64,000 nucleotides of DNA from Heliocidaris tuberculata (taxonomy: Eukaryota > Echinodermata > Echinoidea > Camarodonta > Echinometridae): contig CM046844.1 of assembly GCA_025618425.1 (NCBI GenBank), positions 681,253-745,252 on the forward strand. Reading direction: 5' to 3'. Below, in pieces: positions 1 to 26,700 of the stretch. How positions within the stretch are numbered: the first letter of the stretch is position 1; every line of letters begins with the position of its first letter. Below the pieces are notes generated by a model. The model saw nothing but the letters and a program-made list of their open reading frames with translations. It was not told the DNA's origin and did not search any database. The translations under genes and the position numbers were made by a program.

Positions 1-1
1 C

Positions 2-118
2 CGTATCAACACCACCGCCATGCCGAAGAACACTTCGAAGAACGCTGCCAAGAAGTCCCCTGGCCGTGGGCGGGGGCGTGGACGTGTCTTCATGAGTTCT
101 GATGGGTTCCTCCTGTGA
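2..118 (+). CDS. partial C-terminal ORF, Gly-Arg rich, unidentified
   Basis: An open frame enters from the left edge and stops at TGA 116-118, giving 38 residues. It is basic, with a Lys/Asn-rich stretch followed by alternating Gly-Arg (PGRGRGRGR) and the ending FMSSDGFLL. The base composition is GC-rich, unlike the AT-rich DNA that follows, which suggests coding or a transposon ORF end. RG repeats occur in RNA-binding tails, in gag-like proteins and in some transposases. No domain is recognisable. The start and any upstream exons lie outside the window. Confidence 0.3.
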   Translation, partial: RINTTAMPKNTSKNAAKKSPGRGRGRGRVFMSSDGFLL

Positions 119-600
119 ACCCCATTTTTATATACCAATTCCTCTAAACGTTGTCAATACGCCATTATACGGTAGCTGTAAGTTAGAAACACGTTCAGTA
201 AGTTTTGTGATCGTCCGGAGCACGTCAAATACGTCTTCATACGTCAATATACGTTGGAGTTAAGTTACACATACGTTCAAAGCACGTTACTCATAGGTTA
301 GACTATATCTCGACATATTTCGACTTATGAGTAACTTACGAGTAACGTGTGTGAACGTGTGTCAACGATCGCGTAACTTACCTACAACTTATGGCCCGCG
401 TATGCGGGACGTATGAGCCATACGCTGGCATACGTCGAAAAATTTTGTGCAAGCACAAAATTTTTCGACGACCTCGCCGTATGACGACGTATACCAGCGT
501 GTTTTAGCATGCTCTTAACGTATGCAAAACTTACCCGTAACGTATTCGACGTACGCCAGCGTATTCGCCAAATTCCTCATACGTCGGGCTAAACCGCCAA
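119..600. repeat. palindrome-rich ACGTA-motif segment, probable transposon end
   Basis: The segment is unusually dense in CGTATG/ATACGT words and in inverted repeats. The strongest is a perfect 18-bp palindrome at 433-450 and 453-470 with a 2-nt spacer (arm CGTCGAAAAATTTTGTGC). A weaker inverted pair surrounds 274-290 and 325-360 (CACGTTACTCATA against TATGAGTAAC...). The composition changes to ordinary AT-rich DNA near 600. The likeliest reading is the subterminal region of a DNA transposon whose ORF ends at 118; this is inference. Confidence 0.4.
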
Positions 601-3236
601 GGTGTGACACCACCATTACAAAAGGCAGTGATGTTGTAGTCTATAGTTCAGACCATGTCTGTCACTTCAAATATACCACCTGTGCATTCAGATAGGTATA
701 CATACAGTATTTTTGTTCTTCTTTTAAAATTTCCAGGAACTAAACATCAAACAATAACATATGAACAATGATGGTACGCAGTTGGAAAAAAAAAACCCCA
801 AAAAACAAAAAAAAAACAAAAAAAATCAATAACAACAACCAATACCAGGGATCGCCCAAAAGAAACTTGAATTTACGTATTAGGGCTCTCCTCATTGGTT
901 GTGGTGGGCAAATACATGTACATGTACATAGAGATACAGGATTAAGAACAGGATGTTGCAGCAGAAAGAAAAAAAGTAAATTTGTGTACATAGCCCAGCT
1001 ATCTTCATTAGATTTGAAGTTAGTAATTTTGAAATAATTTTTCTGTATACTGCATGTAATTTTGATACCTAATAAGAACTTGAGCATAAAAAATGAAATA
1101 TTACTTGTAAGGGTTTCTTTGAAATTTTGTTCTTTCTGCTCAAAGGGCTCTTGATATTAAAATTTGAAGGCAAACCATAAAAAGTTGGCAATTGTCCCGA
1201 ATGAGCTACATGTCAGGGTAAGAGTTTGTTTTTCTCATTTTGCATCAAAGTTCTTACATTATACTATCTAGAGACTAGATTTTCTTCTTTACCCTCTAGC
1301 TCTGGGAGTTGTTTTCATGAAGAATAAAAAGGAGACAGGATCCACTCAAAACAAAAGTCAGTCTAGACTGTGATTAGTAGTACTTGGAGCCCATCTTTAA
1401 GAAAAGATCAGTATCTTAGTTTTGGCCAGCGCTAATGGGAAAAGCAGCTTGATGTATAGTTTTGTGAAACCAGGGCCTTACCACAGATTTCTGTTGATGA
1501 TCCAACATTGGTTTACTTGGTAAACTTGAGCATGATTTGCACCAAGTATTTTTGTTTTTACATTTATGTTAATTTGCCATTTAGGTTTGCCTACTAATGT
1601 ATGCATTGTTATTTAATATTTTGGATGGGCGCAACTTAAGCAAGATTTCCTTCTCCGCTATCTGATGTGCCCATCGTTTTTGTACAAAGCGAATAGATGA
1701 AGTGAGTTACAAAAGGAAAAGTATTTTTATTTTATTTTTTGTCCATGTTCTAAACTACAACGAGTATAGAAAAGTCCTAGAGACTTCCTTAGTAATCAGA
1801 AAATACAGAGAAAATGAATTTGGTCATATAAAAAGAAACTAATTGAATAATTCTGATTAGATTTAAAGTAAGTGAATTATGTTTAGTATTTTGAAATTTC
1901 TACTGACTTAATAATATTCAGGTTATACCTTTATTTATCAGTTACTATAATTAGCCTTATTGAAATCATTATGAATTATTGATATATTAGCCTATGCTAT
2001 GATTATATTTAATGAAGTAGACCATGGGTTCCTGATAAATTTGTTGGGCAGGCCAGAAATGTATTTCGTCGCAGGACACTGGTATCATAAAATAGACCTT
2101 TAAAGGGTTAGTGGAATATTTTTTTTAAATAGAGGCTGCTGCCATACCATTCTCCTCCCACTTAATACATTATTAGTAGTCAAGTAATTAATTTTGATGT
2201 TATCAATAATATCGTCTATCCCGGCCCCATATTATGAGAGATATTATGGCCTGTTTGCAAAGCAAGGGAAGTGAGTCAGCAAAAAGATTTGAATTCATGA
2301 TGACAGTCTGTGGTGGTGGTGGTGCCAGTGTCCATTTAGAGCATCGGAAAGGAATCAAACAAGTACTCTTTTTTTTCTCTCTTTTCTTGTTTACTTGATA
2401 TTGATGGATCATATGAAATTGTCTGGTCCTGATGCTGCCCATGGGGACACCATTTAAGAAAATTAGATCTGGACATAGTAATGCAGTCTACTGTAATGAT
2501 CAAACTAATTTGTTAGGGCAGGTGTAGTATTTCTGGTAGGGTTTAACAGGAATCATTCATGTATTTTCATACCTTTTCAAGGTGCCTTAAGGAAAATAGA
2601 ACCAGCATGATTAGAAATCTGTAGGAATGTTTACCCCTTTTTAAGTATTTTTCCATGAAATGACCTTGAAGTCACAATATAGGTTAGTTTCACTCCAGAT
2701 ATGATTGAATATTTTGTGTATAACTGATCTAGCATATACAGCATAAGTATTATATTCATAATAGAGTCATGTAATTATAATCAAATCCCAAAAATTTATT
2801 TTACAGAGCAGTGAATTTATCCCGAATTTTCCCTTTGACATTGAACCTTGAAATCCAAGATGACATCCACCATCACATTTCTTTAATGCCTTGATTGATC
2901 AATCTGGCATAATAATTTTCCATTACCCAAAATCTCCTTGAAGGAAAAAAATTTGGCTGTCTTACAATGAGTAGCATTTGCAGATAAAATGGTATATTTG
3001 TCATGAGTAGGAGAGCAAATAAAATTGAAGTTGGACCAATAAATTTCCATTTTCCATCTCCAAACAGAATAAGTACATGTACTGGTGGAAGTTTTTGGAC
3101 ACCATACTATTCCTTGTGTTTAGAGAGTGTTATAGTAAGATTCATCCTGTATTCTATTATTCATAATGTAATATGAAATAGCTTTCACCTATCTCTGTAC
3201 TTGCATAGAGTCGGAAGGTAATAAACTCTATGTAAA
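601..3236. other. AT-rich spacer, no gene seen
   Basis: Low-complexity A-rich DNA lies at 785-830 and an ACATGTACATGTACAT run at 913-928. No exon with credible splice sites and conserved protein was found. The missing 5' exons of PDE6D were looked for here by eye and not seen. Confidence 0.5.
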
Positions 3237-4310
3237 GTGCATGCCCTTTTAGCACTCAGCACACAGTATTGTGTTTTAGGGAAAGAGCTAAAGAGATCAG
3301 CGTCGGAAATACACGGGGGCGACGGGCGATTTCGCCCTCGTCGGCCCCCATATCGCCCCAATAAATGCTGGAAAACCTGTATTTGGGGGCGACCGTTTTC
3401 ATATGAGTCGCCCCCATCAATGATTCGAAAGAAAATCACTATTATGCTCAAAAAGCAGCTAAATTCAACCTTTTATCTCGTTGATTCGGAGCTTAGTACA
3501 TCGCGAATGTGTAGCATCGTGAGCGCTAGACCAAATGACAACAATTACAGTATAGCCAGATATCGCACGGAACTGAAGATAACGCTTTTTTCATGCATAC
3601 TACAGTAACTACCCACATTGACGCATTCTATATCACGGTTGTATAAATTCATCGACAGCTTCATTTCACTTAGTCTTTGCGCGACACTTTTTGTGAAAAT
3701 TTCCTTTCCGAAACGCAATATCAATGTTACAATGATAGGTCTAAAATTACCATCATCCGTGTAATGAGACTATCGCTAGATCTACGACCGGATACACCAC
3801 ACAGAGAAATTGTCCCTTACCACATTAAGTCCGTAGTCACCTCAAAAAATCAATCTGTAAAGCCAAAGCCTGCCTAAAAAATGCGGAATTAGTGCCATTT
3901 CTTCAAAGCACGCGGCGCTTAAGTCGGGTTGTGAGAAACAGAGTCACCGAAAACGCTTTACAAATCAGGAAATCGGTGGATTTATGACGAGGTTTTTTAC
4001 TTATCGCGGGCGAGATCGATGCTCATCGAGTGTGATGGTATCCGCGAAAAATCAAATTGGAAAAGAAAAATCGCCGGAACTGTGCGCATTCACAGTATAT
4101 ATGTACGTACGTACGTCCAAGCGGATTTAGGAGTATTATGTGCGAGAAAAGAAAAAACACACACCAAGCCCGCCTTTTCACTTAAAATAAACATCTCCGC
4201 AGGAAATACGCCTAATGACAGCAAATTCGAGTGAAATTGACCTATTGTTGAATCGACCTATTTTTGATTTATTCCTTTAAAGTTTTGAAAAAAAAAAAAA
4301 AAAAAAAAAT
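3237..4310. repeat. probable old mobile element with GC hairpin and A-rich tail
   Basis: This kilobase is less AT-rich than its flanks and holds short open frames on both strands but no recognisable protein. At 3315-3350 a GGGCGATTTCGCCC hairpin sits among repeated GGGGGCGAC words, with another GGGGGCGACC at 3384. It ends in a run of about 21 A at 4289-4309, like a retroposed tail. The family was not identified. Confidence 0.3.
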
Positions 4311-6354
4311 TTTAAAATCTATGTTTTAAAATTAAATTGGGCAGTATGACATAAAGTAAACCTGTGCATGAGATAGTACGATTAGTACCAATGTAAACAG
4401 CAATCGCAATATCACAAAAAACCCAAATTGATAACCAGGCTGACAGTCTGCTCTTTACATTAAAATGGTAGCCCCAATAATATAAGAAATAGCCCCATAA
4501 AATTCAAAAGTAGCCCCAAGGCAAAAAAAAAGTAGCCCCTAAAAAAAAAAAATTAATTCCTAGGCTGAAAGAGATGCTGCTTTTAATATTCTTCATCTCC
4601 CTGTCTTTAGCATGATTATTACAGACTACCATCAAGATTCAACATCATCATTATTATCATCATAGAGTGTCATGTTTCAGACCGTCAGCCATGTCTTGTG
4701 TGCAGTTGGCATGATGTAGAATAATAGTATAGGAAATTGAAGTCCTGATAGCATCTGCAGAGAGCCAGAAGGTTGAGATATTAAATGCATAGTAACTTAG
4801 TACCCTTCTAGCTCTTAACAATTGATAGCATCTTGTGCCCATTCTGACAGTTGGTTCCAGAACTTATTTACCCTGACATGTACAAAGAGGATTGGAGATT
4901 TTTTTTTTTTTTTAATAGACAGCTAGTGCTAGAATGCTGCTTCAATATTACAAAAAATGGAAAGGATAAACTTGGGAATATAATTTTTTACTTTTTTTCC
5001 CCCCTCTAGAATATCTTTTTGCTTCGTGTCTCGGTTAATATGAAGCTTATTTGAAAATTCAAGAATCAAACTCCCATTAATTGCAGTGTTGTTGTTGTAT
5101 TTGGGGGATTTTTTTTTTAAATTTATGTTTCTTTGAAAGACTAATTCAATTTTTCTGTCCGAATGGATAAAATAATTATTTGCTATGATCATTATATTCG
5201 TTTGAGGAAGTCAAAAGTTGCGCATTGCTTAGTTGATAATATTAGGTCAGTTTGAAATGATTTGTGAGTGCATAGAATGCCCTTCAAGGAATAAGAGACC
5301 GGATCCATTTCATTTTTTTTATTGGCTATAAATGCAAAGAAGCATATGTCATTGATGGATTTTTAAATTCACTTCAGTCATGTGATACAATCATCTGTTG
5401 AGAGTAAGAAGGGCGTTAACTCAGAGTTGAAGCTTTAAATGCCCATCTGCCTCTGAGCAAATCATACATGTACCATCAACTTGATGACAGCTAGTCGCTA
5501 TTATTGCACAGGTCTTTGCCAATAAGTGGATATTGCTAATTAGATTCAGCAATGAAAATTACTGGCATTTCATTTCATCCAATTATCTCTTTACAACATG
5601 AATTCAGTAATGCATTTATGAGGTGAGTGACAAGATGTAATATGGCATTAACCTTGCAGTGCTGATGGGATATACATGTATTGTGAAACTCCTGCATGTT
5701 ATTCATCTAAATTATTCATGTTCATTTATTATTCAAACCATGAATAGAAATCATTTTCTATTTGTTTCTAGTGGTTTTCATGAGTTGGTGGTGAAGCTCA
5801 GTAAATATTGTATTAGATTTGAATTGAGAATATAGAAAAATATATTCTGCCCTTGAAGCTTCATAAAAGTTGCTGTTTTCGTTAGTGGGAGGTACTTTTT
5901 AAAATAAAATATCTATATGGTTTTTTTTTTCTGTTTTTTTTTTTGTTTTTGTTGTTGTTGTTGTTTTTTTTTGTTTTGTTTTTTTTTTGGGGGGGGGGCT
6001 TTAAAAGCTAATTCACTTTTGGTTAATGGGGGAGCTCATCCACCTATACCCCTTCCCCCTGGAGTGACCGCGGGATTCCCGATAAGTGATCTTCTAGAAG
6101 TGAATGATGTATACAGATCGATTAATAGACTGTAATCAAGGAATAGTGTGAAAGTTAGTAATGCCAATTATTCAAAACACTGACTTCCATTCAATGGCCA
6201 GCATTGAAGCTATACATGCGCTGCACTCATATACATACGTACATGTAGTTGTACACATCATGCGGGGTTAGGACCTATAGTACATGATGTTCTTTGCTAT
6301 TATCTGAATAAAGTTCCTCCTCTTCACAACTAAGATGGGTTAAGTGCATAATAG
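4311..6354. other. AT-rich spacer, no gene seen
   Basis: It contains four irregularly spaced TAGCCCC words (4468-4542) and a T/G low-complexity block with a G10 run (5922-5998). No exon was recognised. Confidence 0.5.
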
Positions 6355-6359
6355 AAAGT

Positions 6360-6960
6360 ACTCGTTAGTGTGACAGTGAGCTGTTCCACCGGCTGAAGGA
6401 GTTCTCCCTCCAGAAATTCAAATTTTTGAAATGGATCTATGAAATATGGACGGCACTGTGGCCCTTAAAAAGTATCTCCCACTCATCTCAGGACCATTCC
6501 CTGCCCTTGAGTACCAAAAGGAAGGGTAACCTTGCTAGTCATAAGGACTGCTATTCATAAGGACCACTTATTCATAAGGACCGCTATCCATAACGAGTGA
6601 CCAAATAAATAGCGGTTTTGTATGAATAGCCGTCCTTATGAATAGCAAGCAAACCATAGACAAATTACCTTGCTATTCATAAGGACCTCCATTCATAAGG
6701 ACCACTATTCATAATGCGTGTTAAATGAATAGTGGTTTTCTATGAATAGTAGTCCTTAAGAATAGCGAGCAGACATAGACAAATTACCTTGCTATTCATA
6801 AGGACCTCCATTCATAATGTGTCTTAATTGAATAGGGGTTTTCTATGAAAGCAGTCCTTATGAATAGCGAGCAGACCCCCCAAAAGGAGGGGACCAAAAG
6901 AGCCAGGAAAGATGCCTATTCAAATCAAAGAAAACACCCCAAATCCTTTAATAGCGTATT
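6360..6960 (+). repeat. dispersed repeat family H, copy 1, interrupted by insertion
   Basis: The flanks (6370-6525 and 6877-6955) match 60131-60366 in the same orientation: a shared CAGTGAGCTGTTCCA start, CTCCCTCCagAAATTCAA, then TACCAAAAGG, AGAGCCAGG and CCCCAAATCCTT. In the other copy these blocks are nearly contiguous, so 6526-6876 is an insertion here, bounded by duplicated CCAAAAGGagG. Confidence 0.6.
6526..6876. mobile_element. three-fold palindromic insertion (TATTCATAAGGAC element)
   Basis: About 350 bp made of three successive foldbacks of 100-130 bp (around 6531-6650, 6668-6770, 6788-6875). Each reads TTGCTATTCATAAGGAC on the left arm and GTCCTTATGAATAGC on the right, with a GTTTTCTATGAATAG centre. 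It lies inside repeat family H and is flanked by CCAAAAGG(A)AGG on both sides, consistent with a target-site duplication. No coding capacity is seen. Confidence 0.6.
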
Positions 6961-7860
6961 CCGTAACGTATATCTGTAGATATGTAAATCAGAATCCAGG
7001 CTATATATCTTTGTTCGGGGGCTAACTCAGACCATTTAAAAAAGTGAGGCCGAGTTTGCCAGGGGAGCCTGAATCAATTGCAAGTATTTGCATGAATGAT
7101 GCACTGAATTAGAATACCAATTTTCAAGATTATTGAATAGGAATTTTGTGTAATTTCAAAATATGAAATTCTACAAAACACAAAATTAAGGGCTATTTAG
7201 AGGTCTGACGTGTAGCCAGTACTTGAACCTATTCACTCACTCAGCATTGATGACTTCAACCCTGTGCAAACTAACCCAGTGCCACTATATATAAAGATAA
7301 TATGAAGAGTGCGATATGAAAGTACTACATCAATCTTTGTGAATGCAAGGTAATCTTATTAGATTCCAAGCTCAGCAACAAATTAGGAAGAAAGTGATAT
7401 TCCCCCAAGCGGAGGTGATTCGATTGTGTGCTTATGGATGTACCTGATTCTACGCTTCAATTCCATCCCATTTTTCCCATATTTGTTTCAGGTGGTTGCC
7501 TTTTTTGCCCTTGCTCTAGAAAATATACGAAGGTGTCTTTTGTGTGCAAACAAATTTTGAAATTAAACAAAAAAAGATGTGAGGGGAAAGCTTTATGGAA
7601 GTAGATGTAAATATAATAAAGTTTGTGTTATAAGGGGCACTGAATATTTCATTGATTTTTTCCCCTTCCATTTTTATCTGAAATTTATAAATCACAATCT
7701 CCTATACTTTTTATATCTGATGTTAGAAAGAAGGGGGCATCTTGATTTATTCCTACTTTCATTATGTACGACAAATGTTTTGTGTTTTGTTATGACTTTC
7801 ATTGATATTTCTATTTTTCCCCCCTCTGCTATTGCACTTAGAAAAAGGATGGGAAATTTC
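6961..7860. other. AT-rich spacer, no gene seen
   Basis: Nothing beyond chance open frames is visible between the family H repeat and the TTAA element. Confidence 0.45.
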
Positions 7861-8207
7861 TTAAAGGGTACCAATCACCAAAAAATATTTTACTCTGTAT
7901 GTTAAAGGTTCCATGTCATTCTACTACATTCCAAATATGGGCTTCAAACATCACTTCTATAAAGAGATATTACAAGTTTAATTATACTCTCTATAAGCAT
8001 AAAAGCGACTCGTAGGCGTTGGCCAAAGATAAGGGCTCACGCGGAACCCAACTCGGAGGTTCAGTTCCGCACGAGCACCTTCATGTTATCCTTTATTTCC
8101 TTCATACTCCTAAACTGTTGACCTATAGAATTTCAGATAAAGTTCTTTGAGGTTTATACTTCCTAGCGGTATACAATTTTTTTTTTCAGATGGTTGGTAC
8201 ACTTTAA
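7861..8207. mobile_element. TTAA-flanked MITE, copy 1 (piggyBac-like target site)
   Basis: TTAA at 7861-7864 and 8204-8207 bounds a 339-bp element. Its termini are AGGGTACCAATCACC and, read inward from the other end, AGTGTACCAACCATC, so they are imperfect terminal inverted repeats. A second copy at 33770-34136 shares ends and interior (CTCTGTATGTT, TTCATACTCCT). TTAA duplication is typical of piggyBac-superfamily insertions. It ends 82 bp before a PDE6D exon. Confidence 0.7.
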
Positions 8208-8221
8208 GATCAAGAACTTAA

Positions 8222-21255
<13,034 letters not shown>

Positions 21256-21940
21256 CGTTGGTCCATGCTCGTCACGTCATCAACACCGCGAACGAAGGGA
21301 CAACGAGACATAATCCAGTCTATGTAATTAAATATTTTCACATGTGATTGTAAATATATTAAATACCTTGAAAATTACTATTGACAAGAGTAATGCTTTT
21401 ACATTCTCTCTCTCTTTATTACAGTATGTTATAAAATATGTGAATTTCTTTTCCTTTTACATAATGTTTCTTGTAGTGAATGTAGCATTATGATTACATG
21501 TACAATTCATTGAATGGATAACAGTAGAGGATAAGGTATATGCTGTTGATAGAAAAGCTATGTTTGGCCTTTTTTCATGTTTGAAAACATGTCTTTTATA
21601 TGTACATGATGTCATACAATAGTCTAGTAACAACAGTTTCATGTGTGTGTTTATGCACTGCAAGTTAGTAAACTGTTTACCTAAAGTTTAGTTACTGCCT
21701 CAAACTATATTTTTGATAATTTGTACAGTAATTTCTAATTTGGTCATATTTTATCTGTCTGTTATAAATGAATGAGCTACATGTAATTGTAAAGCATGAC
21801 AGGTAATGTTAAAACATTAAAAACTATTCAATTCAGACTTCACAAGTTCATTTCATGACCAGATAGGAAAAAATGCAAAACTGTTGATGTATGGGAACTT
21901 ACATGCAGTGAGAGAAGAGAAGATAATTATGTAATAATAT

Positions 21941-22015
21941 ATCTGTAAAGCACTTACAGACACCGTAGATGTATAAGGTGCTATGTGAATCCAGAATACT
22001 ATTATTATAATATGT
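21941..22015 (+). repeat. SINE-like fragment (GTGCTATGTGAATCC type)
   Basis: The segment reads TCTGTAAAGCACTTACAGAC, then GTATAAGGTGCTATGTGAAT, then ATTATTATAAT. The pattern AAGCACTT..AGAC..GGTGCTAT.TGAAT is similar to 31563-31622 and looks like the 3' part of a short interspersed repeat. Family assignment is uncertain. Confidence 0.4.
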
Positions 22016-23755
22016 AGAAGTTGTAATGCTGCAATTTTCATAATGAAGTTTTGAAACAAAACTACATAGACAAAAATCAAATGGATGTGAATATAACCTC
22101 AGAACAACCCTCCCCCCCCCCTTCCCTGTACCCCCAACATAATGTCAACACTGTTAAAAGCTAACTAATAAATTATCAACATAAATTATTGACGAGGTGC
22201 GCCAAGTAGTATCCTCTTTCAATATGATGTAATGTGATGGAAATTGTAGTTTGATAGGAACATACAGCTCCCATCCAATTTCCACCTCTATTTTTATGGG
22301 GGGTTTTACGAGCAATCCCATGCATAGCAGCTCGTCTGGTATGTTATAGTGCTGTTATTTGTTTGTCACAGTAGTGGAGGGGACATAATAATGTTCATGC
22401 TCTCGTAACTAATTTGAAATCATCAAATTGAATGTATTTCTAGTAATGAAGGTACTGTAGCTGAAATCACTTTTTTTCTAAATACTTTGAATATTCATTC
22501 CACAAAATATGGGTTTAAATGATAATTAAAGAGGGATTATGGCAATTGAAGACTTAAGTAGCCCATTTTTAAACTAATTCTACAAATGTAAATGTAAGCT
22601 TACAGAAGTTATACACAAGTACATGTACATTACAGTTATTATTCATGTTAGAATTCATTGTGATTTTGGAGAGAAATATTCATCATACAATATACATGAC
22701 ATTCAAAAGCTACCATTTCTGAACACGCTGGACATGGACTTGGTTTTCACTGTGTCATTTCAATTATCTAAATTAAAAGCATGCTAGTGCATGTATTTTA
22801 TGGATCAGTGATTCTAGGGTTGTTTTCTATCACTCTATTGTCATTATTGAAATTCATATCCAATGCATTGATCACAACTTCTCTCATACTCACTAGATGA
22901 AGGAGAGTATAACTGCTTATAATAAAAGGGATTATTAAAACAGTTTCCCTTTGAGTTTCCCTTTGAAGCCATACTGTCTAAGTCAAATTTACCTGGTGAG
23001 ACCAGTATTGCTTATTAATGGCCTGTAGGCTTCTTTTTTACAATTTACACCTTAGTGAAGGTACATGTACACGTAAACAGTACTGTTCGTAGCTCAATTT
23101 CGGACTAATTAAATTTATTGCATTGATCCATATACCAAGTTTCATGTAATGTGAGAAATTAAAACTAGGGAATGTAATGTTTTCCCCTATAAGAAGTATA
23201 AGAATTGTAACTCAATTTCTTTATAATGTCTACAATTAAAGCTTGTTGTTAATATTCTCAAGTGCATTTCAAGTTGCAAATTACTTCTATCCTGCACACA
23301 TCGTACCACAACTAACCATCCATTACAAGAATTAGTCACGTATACCAGATTGTTATCGGTGATGCCAGTTGTTTGCTCATGAATTGTCCTCCAATTGGCT
23401 CTCCTCTCCAGCAACTCGGCGAATGCTTAGAGAATTTATGCACCAGAATCCTCTAATTCAGAACCTATTCACATGTTTGTTTGTTTTTAAATGTCACATG
23501 GGGGAGGTTGTGAAGGGAGGGGGTGCATTAAAGAGCAATAAAGTCCTGAGTACTATGTGATCATGCCCCTTTAATACATGTAGCTGCATGTTTGGATTGC
23601 TTTAAAATTTCATGGTTTTATACACACAAAGATGCTTATCTTACAATCCTAAAATATATGTGGCCTGTGAAGTAGAAGACTTTAAAAAGTGTGACAGATT
23701 TGGGTGTGACGTTGAAAATATCCTAGCACACACACTCTCCATCATTCTCTTTCTT

Positions 23756-23757
<2 letters not shown>

Positions 23758-23794
<37 letters not shown>
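23758..23794 (+). repeat. (CT)n microsatellite
   Basis: An uninterrupted CT run of about 18 units followed by TTTCTAG. Confidence 0.9.
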
Positions 23795-23798
<4 letters not shown>

Positions 23799-26700
23799 AG
23801 TATTGAAAAGTATTTTGTTAGATGAAAGCCAAAAAGGCATTAAGTTGTATGTTTTTACAGAGTTAATGCACTTCTTACTCTCATCAGTCCATTTGTTCTG
23901 GATAGGTAGGAAAGAGATCTCTGAGAGATTACCTACCCCTGAGAGTTACATGACCAAAGCATTTATGTTAAAGGAGAGTTGAAAAGGTTATATACGTTCA
24001 AGAGGGTTGCTACTGCAAAGGGTTGTCCATTATCAGCTACTAGTTTATTGCCTAAGCACTCTGTTTTTTCCCCCCATTTCAAGTCATCTCAGCTTCATCA
24101 TGATATATTGTACGTCTTTGATCTCTGTTTGCCATGTCTCCCATTCCGAACATTCTTTTGATCACGCTTCTTTTTAAAAATATCCAGTCCTCTTTAGAAT
24201 GTTAACCACAGTATAGGTACAGGAATTAAATACCTATGTCATACCTTTCTTATCATGGATAAATTTACCAAGATAGAACAAAGCCATAACCTGCATGGAA
24301 AGAAATCACATTTTGTGCACAGACTTCTCTTTATTGTCCCTATCTATCTTTTAAGCAAGGAAGTCTACTTTGCATGATGAATTTCTGTTTGATCAAATAT
24401 TTCTATGAGGTTTAAATTACAGGTACTTGATTTTTGTTGTTGTTTTTGCATTTGTTGTTTGTTTTTTGGTTAAAGGTACTATCTTATGGGTATATATATA
24501 TATTATACATAACCACAAATGGATATGAATGAGAAATCAGGAGAGAGATTATGAAAAAAAAAAGGATCATTAAAAGTATGATCCTGTCTAAAATTCATAT
24601 ACCACTCAATGCCTTGAGAAACATCAACAGTCAAATATAATCATTGGAAGTGTATTTCTCGAATAAATACATAAGAAAAAGGGTTAAATTTGAGTGATAA
24701 GACAGATGTCTGAATGAATCTTTACTTTGTCTACATCATTTTCCTCTATAAAAGAATTTAGGAGTGTGAATACATGTAGTAACTAACCATACGTAATAAG
24801 TGTAAATTTCGGAAGGAGTAAAGTGTAAAAGCATACCTGTTTGTCTCATCTAATTGTTGATTATGAGACTTTAAAATTTTTCCTTCTTTTTCTATTCCAT
24901 TGTATAGTCAAGATAGTTGTGTTGACTTTGTATATATCAAATCAGAATCTATAAGTGCCTGTATATGTATATGGTGATTTGTGTGTGAATTTAAGTGTTC
25001 ACACAAAGACGTAAACAGTTGAGGTAATCATTTTGCTAGTCTTAGTAAAGTAGTAATATATATCACATGCGTGAGGATTTTCAGGCATGTAGTGACTGTA
25101 TATCATGCGTGTATTATTCTGTGCTGGTCTGAGGGCATTCAAGCAAAAAAGATGTATCAAAAAGCAGCTTGCAGCAAAGTGCGTATATTATGCTGAGCGG
25201 AATGATGTGACTATAAAGAAATCACATGCTGTGATCATGCAAGGAGTTATAAATATATCAGACCCTTTATGCTGCAAATGCCCTCTGTGTAGAAGCATGT
25301 AGTTATATATCTACAATGTCTCCTCGTAACGTTTTTGTATTATCTTTTGATCCAGAATGCTGTGAATTACACATTGTACATGATTAGAAGGAGCAAAAAT
25401 TACAGAAAATTTTGAGTCTAATTCCAATGCAGTAATTCTGTGCCGTTCACGAATAAGAGCAATTTAATTGATACTAATCATTATAGTCTCTAAATTGGCA
25501 ATGTGGTGTAAAATATATAATCACTATTTTTGTATACAAATTGGCAGTTTTTATGTATACTCAATTTTTATTCACTTTGGTTCATTAAATATATTTTTTT
25601 TCAAACTATAGGAGTGGAAAATAAGATTAATTGTTGCCAATGTAAGGAGTAAAAATTGATTAATTTAGACCATAAGAAAACTGTGAACTGGTATGGGTTA
25701 ACATTAGAATCATATAAAGAAGTGGTGCAGTAAACAGTTAATATGGTGGAAAGGTTATTTATGTTTACGGCATAACATTACAGCATAAAAAGTCAGTTTA
25801 GTATGGTGGGATTTAAAATGCAAAAGCATATCAAGTTCTCTCATTTGGAATTCATCAAATATACCATCAAATGTATTACTCAATTTCAGATGCTTTGGTA
25901 TATTATATTCCAAGTGTATACTGACAAACATAATGAACATTACATGTATATCTAAAAAGAAATTGAATCTATATGACACTCAGGGACCGCTGAGCATTTT
26001 TTAAAGGTTGGGGGGGGGGGGCTGATTTGATTTCGCTCATTAATGACAATTTTTGAACCTTTTTTCTGAGGTTTTACATGTATGACATGTGGCTACTCAA
26101 AAAAGTGGGACACTCAAAAAAGTGGGACAGCCCCCCCCCCCCCCCCTCCCGGTTCCGCGGCCCATGACACTGGCATCATGATGCCTATTTCTATAGGGTG
26201 TTGCTGTAGAATTGATTTTGTAGTAGATTCAGTGGGCCATATCTATAAAACAAGCAAAAGCTCAAGTAAATGCATACATGTGAACAGGAGTTCTATTCAT
26301 CATGTGCAACGAAGCATTGCTATGTGGGGAACATGAACAATAGTATGTACTCTGTACAGTCAAAAAGGTTTTTAAAACCCCGTATACTTTCCAAATTGCG
26401 TGATTTGATCATACTGCATTTGATTATGTCGTTTTTTGATCCTGTAAGTGCAGTAAAATACAAAAAAATTGATATACTGAAAGAGAAAATGAAAGAATCT
26501 AAGATGTAAAAATAATGGGTGATCTTCTCTGATAAACAGAACAGTCGAGTAAAAGGCCAAGCTAGTATGAGAGGAGCTTGAATATATCAAGCAAATGCTT
26601 GATGATGAAACAGAATTCTTTCTCTGCAAGCAAGTAATTGCTAGTCATTGGGAAGCATTTTTTGCCAGAAAGACATCTTTCCTTTTGTTTGTTAGCAAAT

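Noticed and set aside
740..1087. Open frames on both strands around an A-rich tract
   Set aside because: Low-complexity poly-A/poly-T coding for Lys or Phe runs; no conservation or splice sites.
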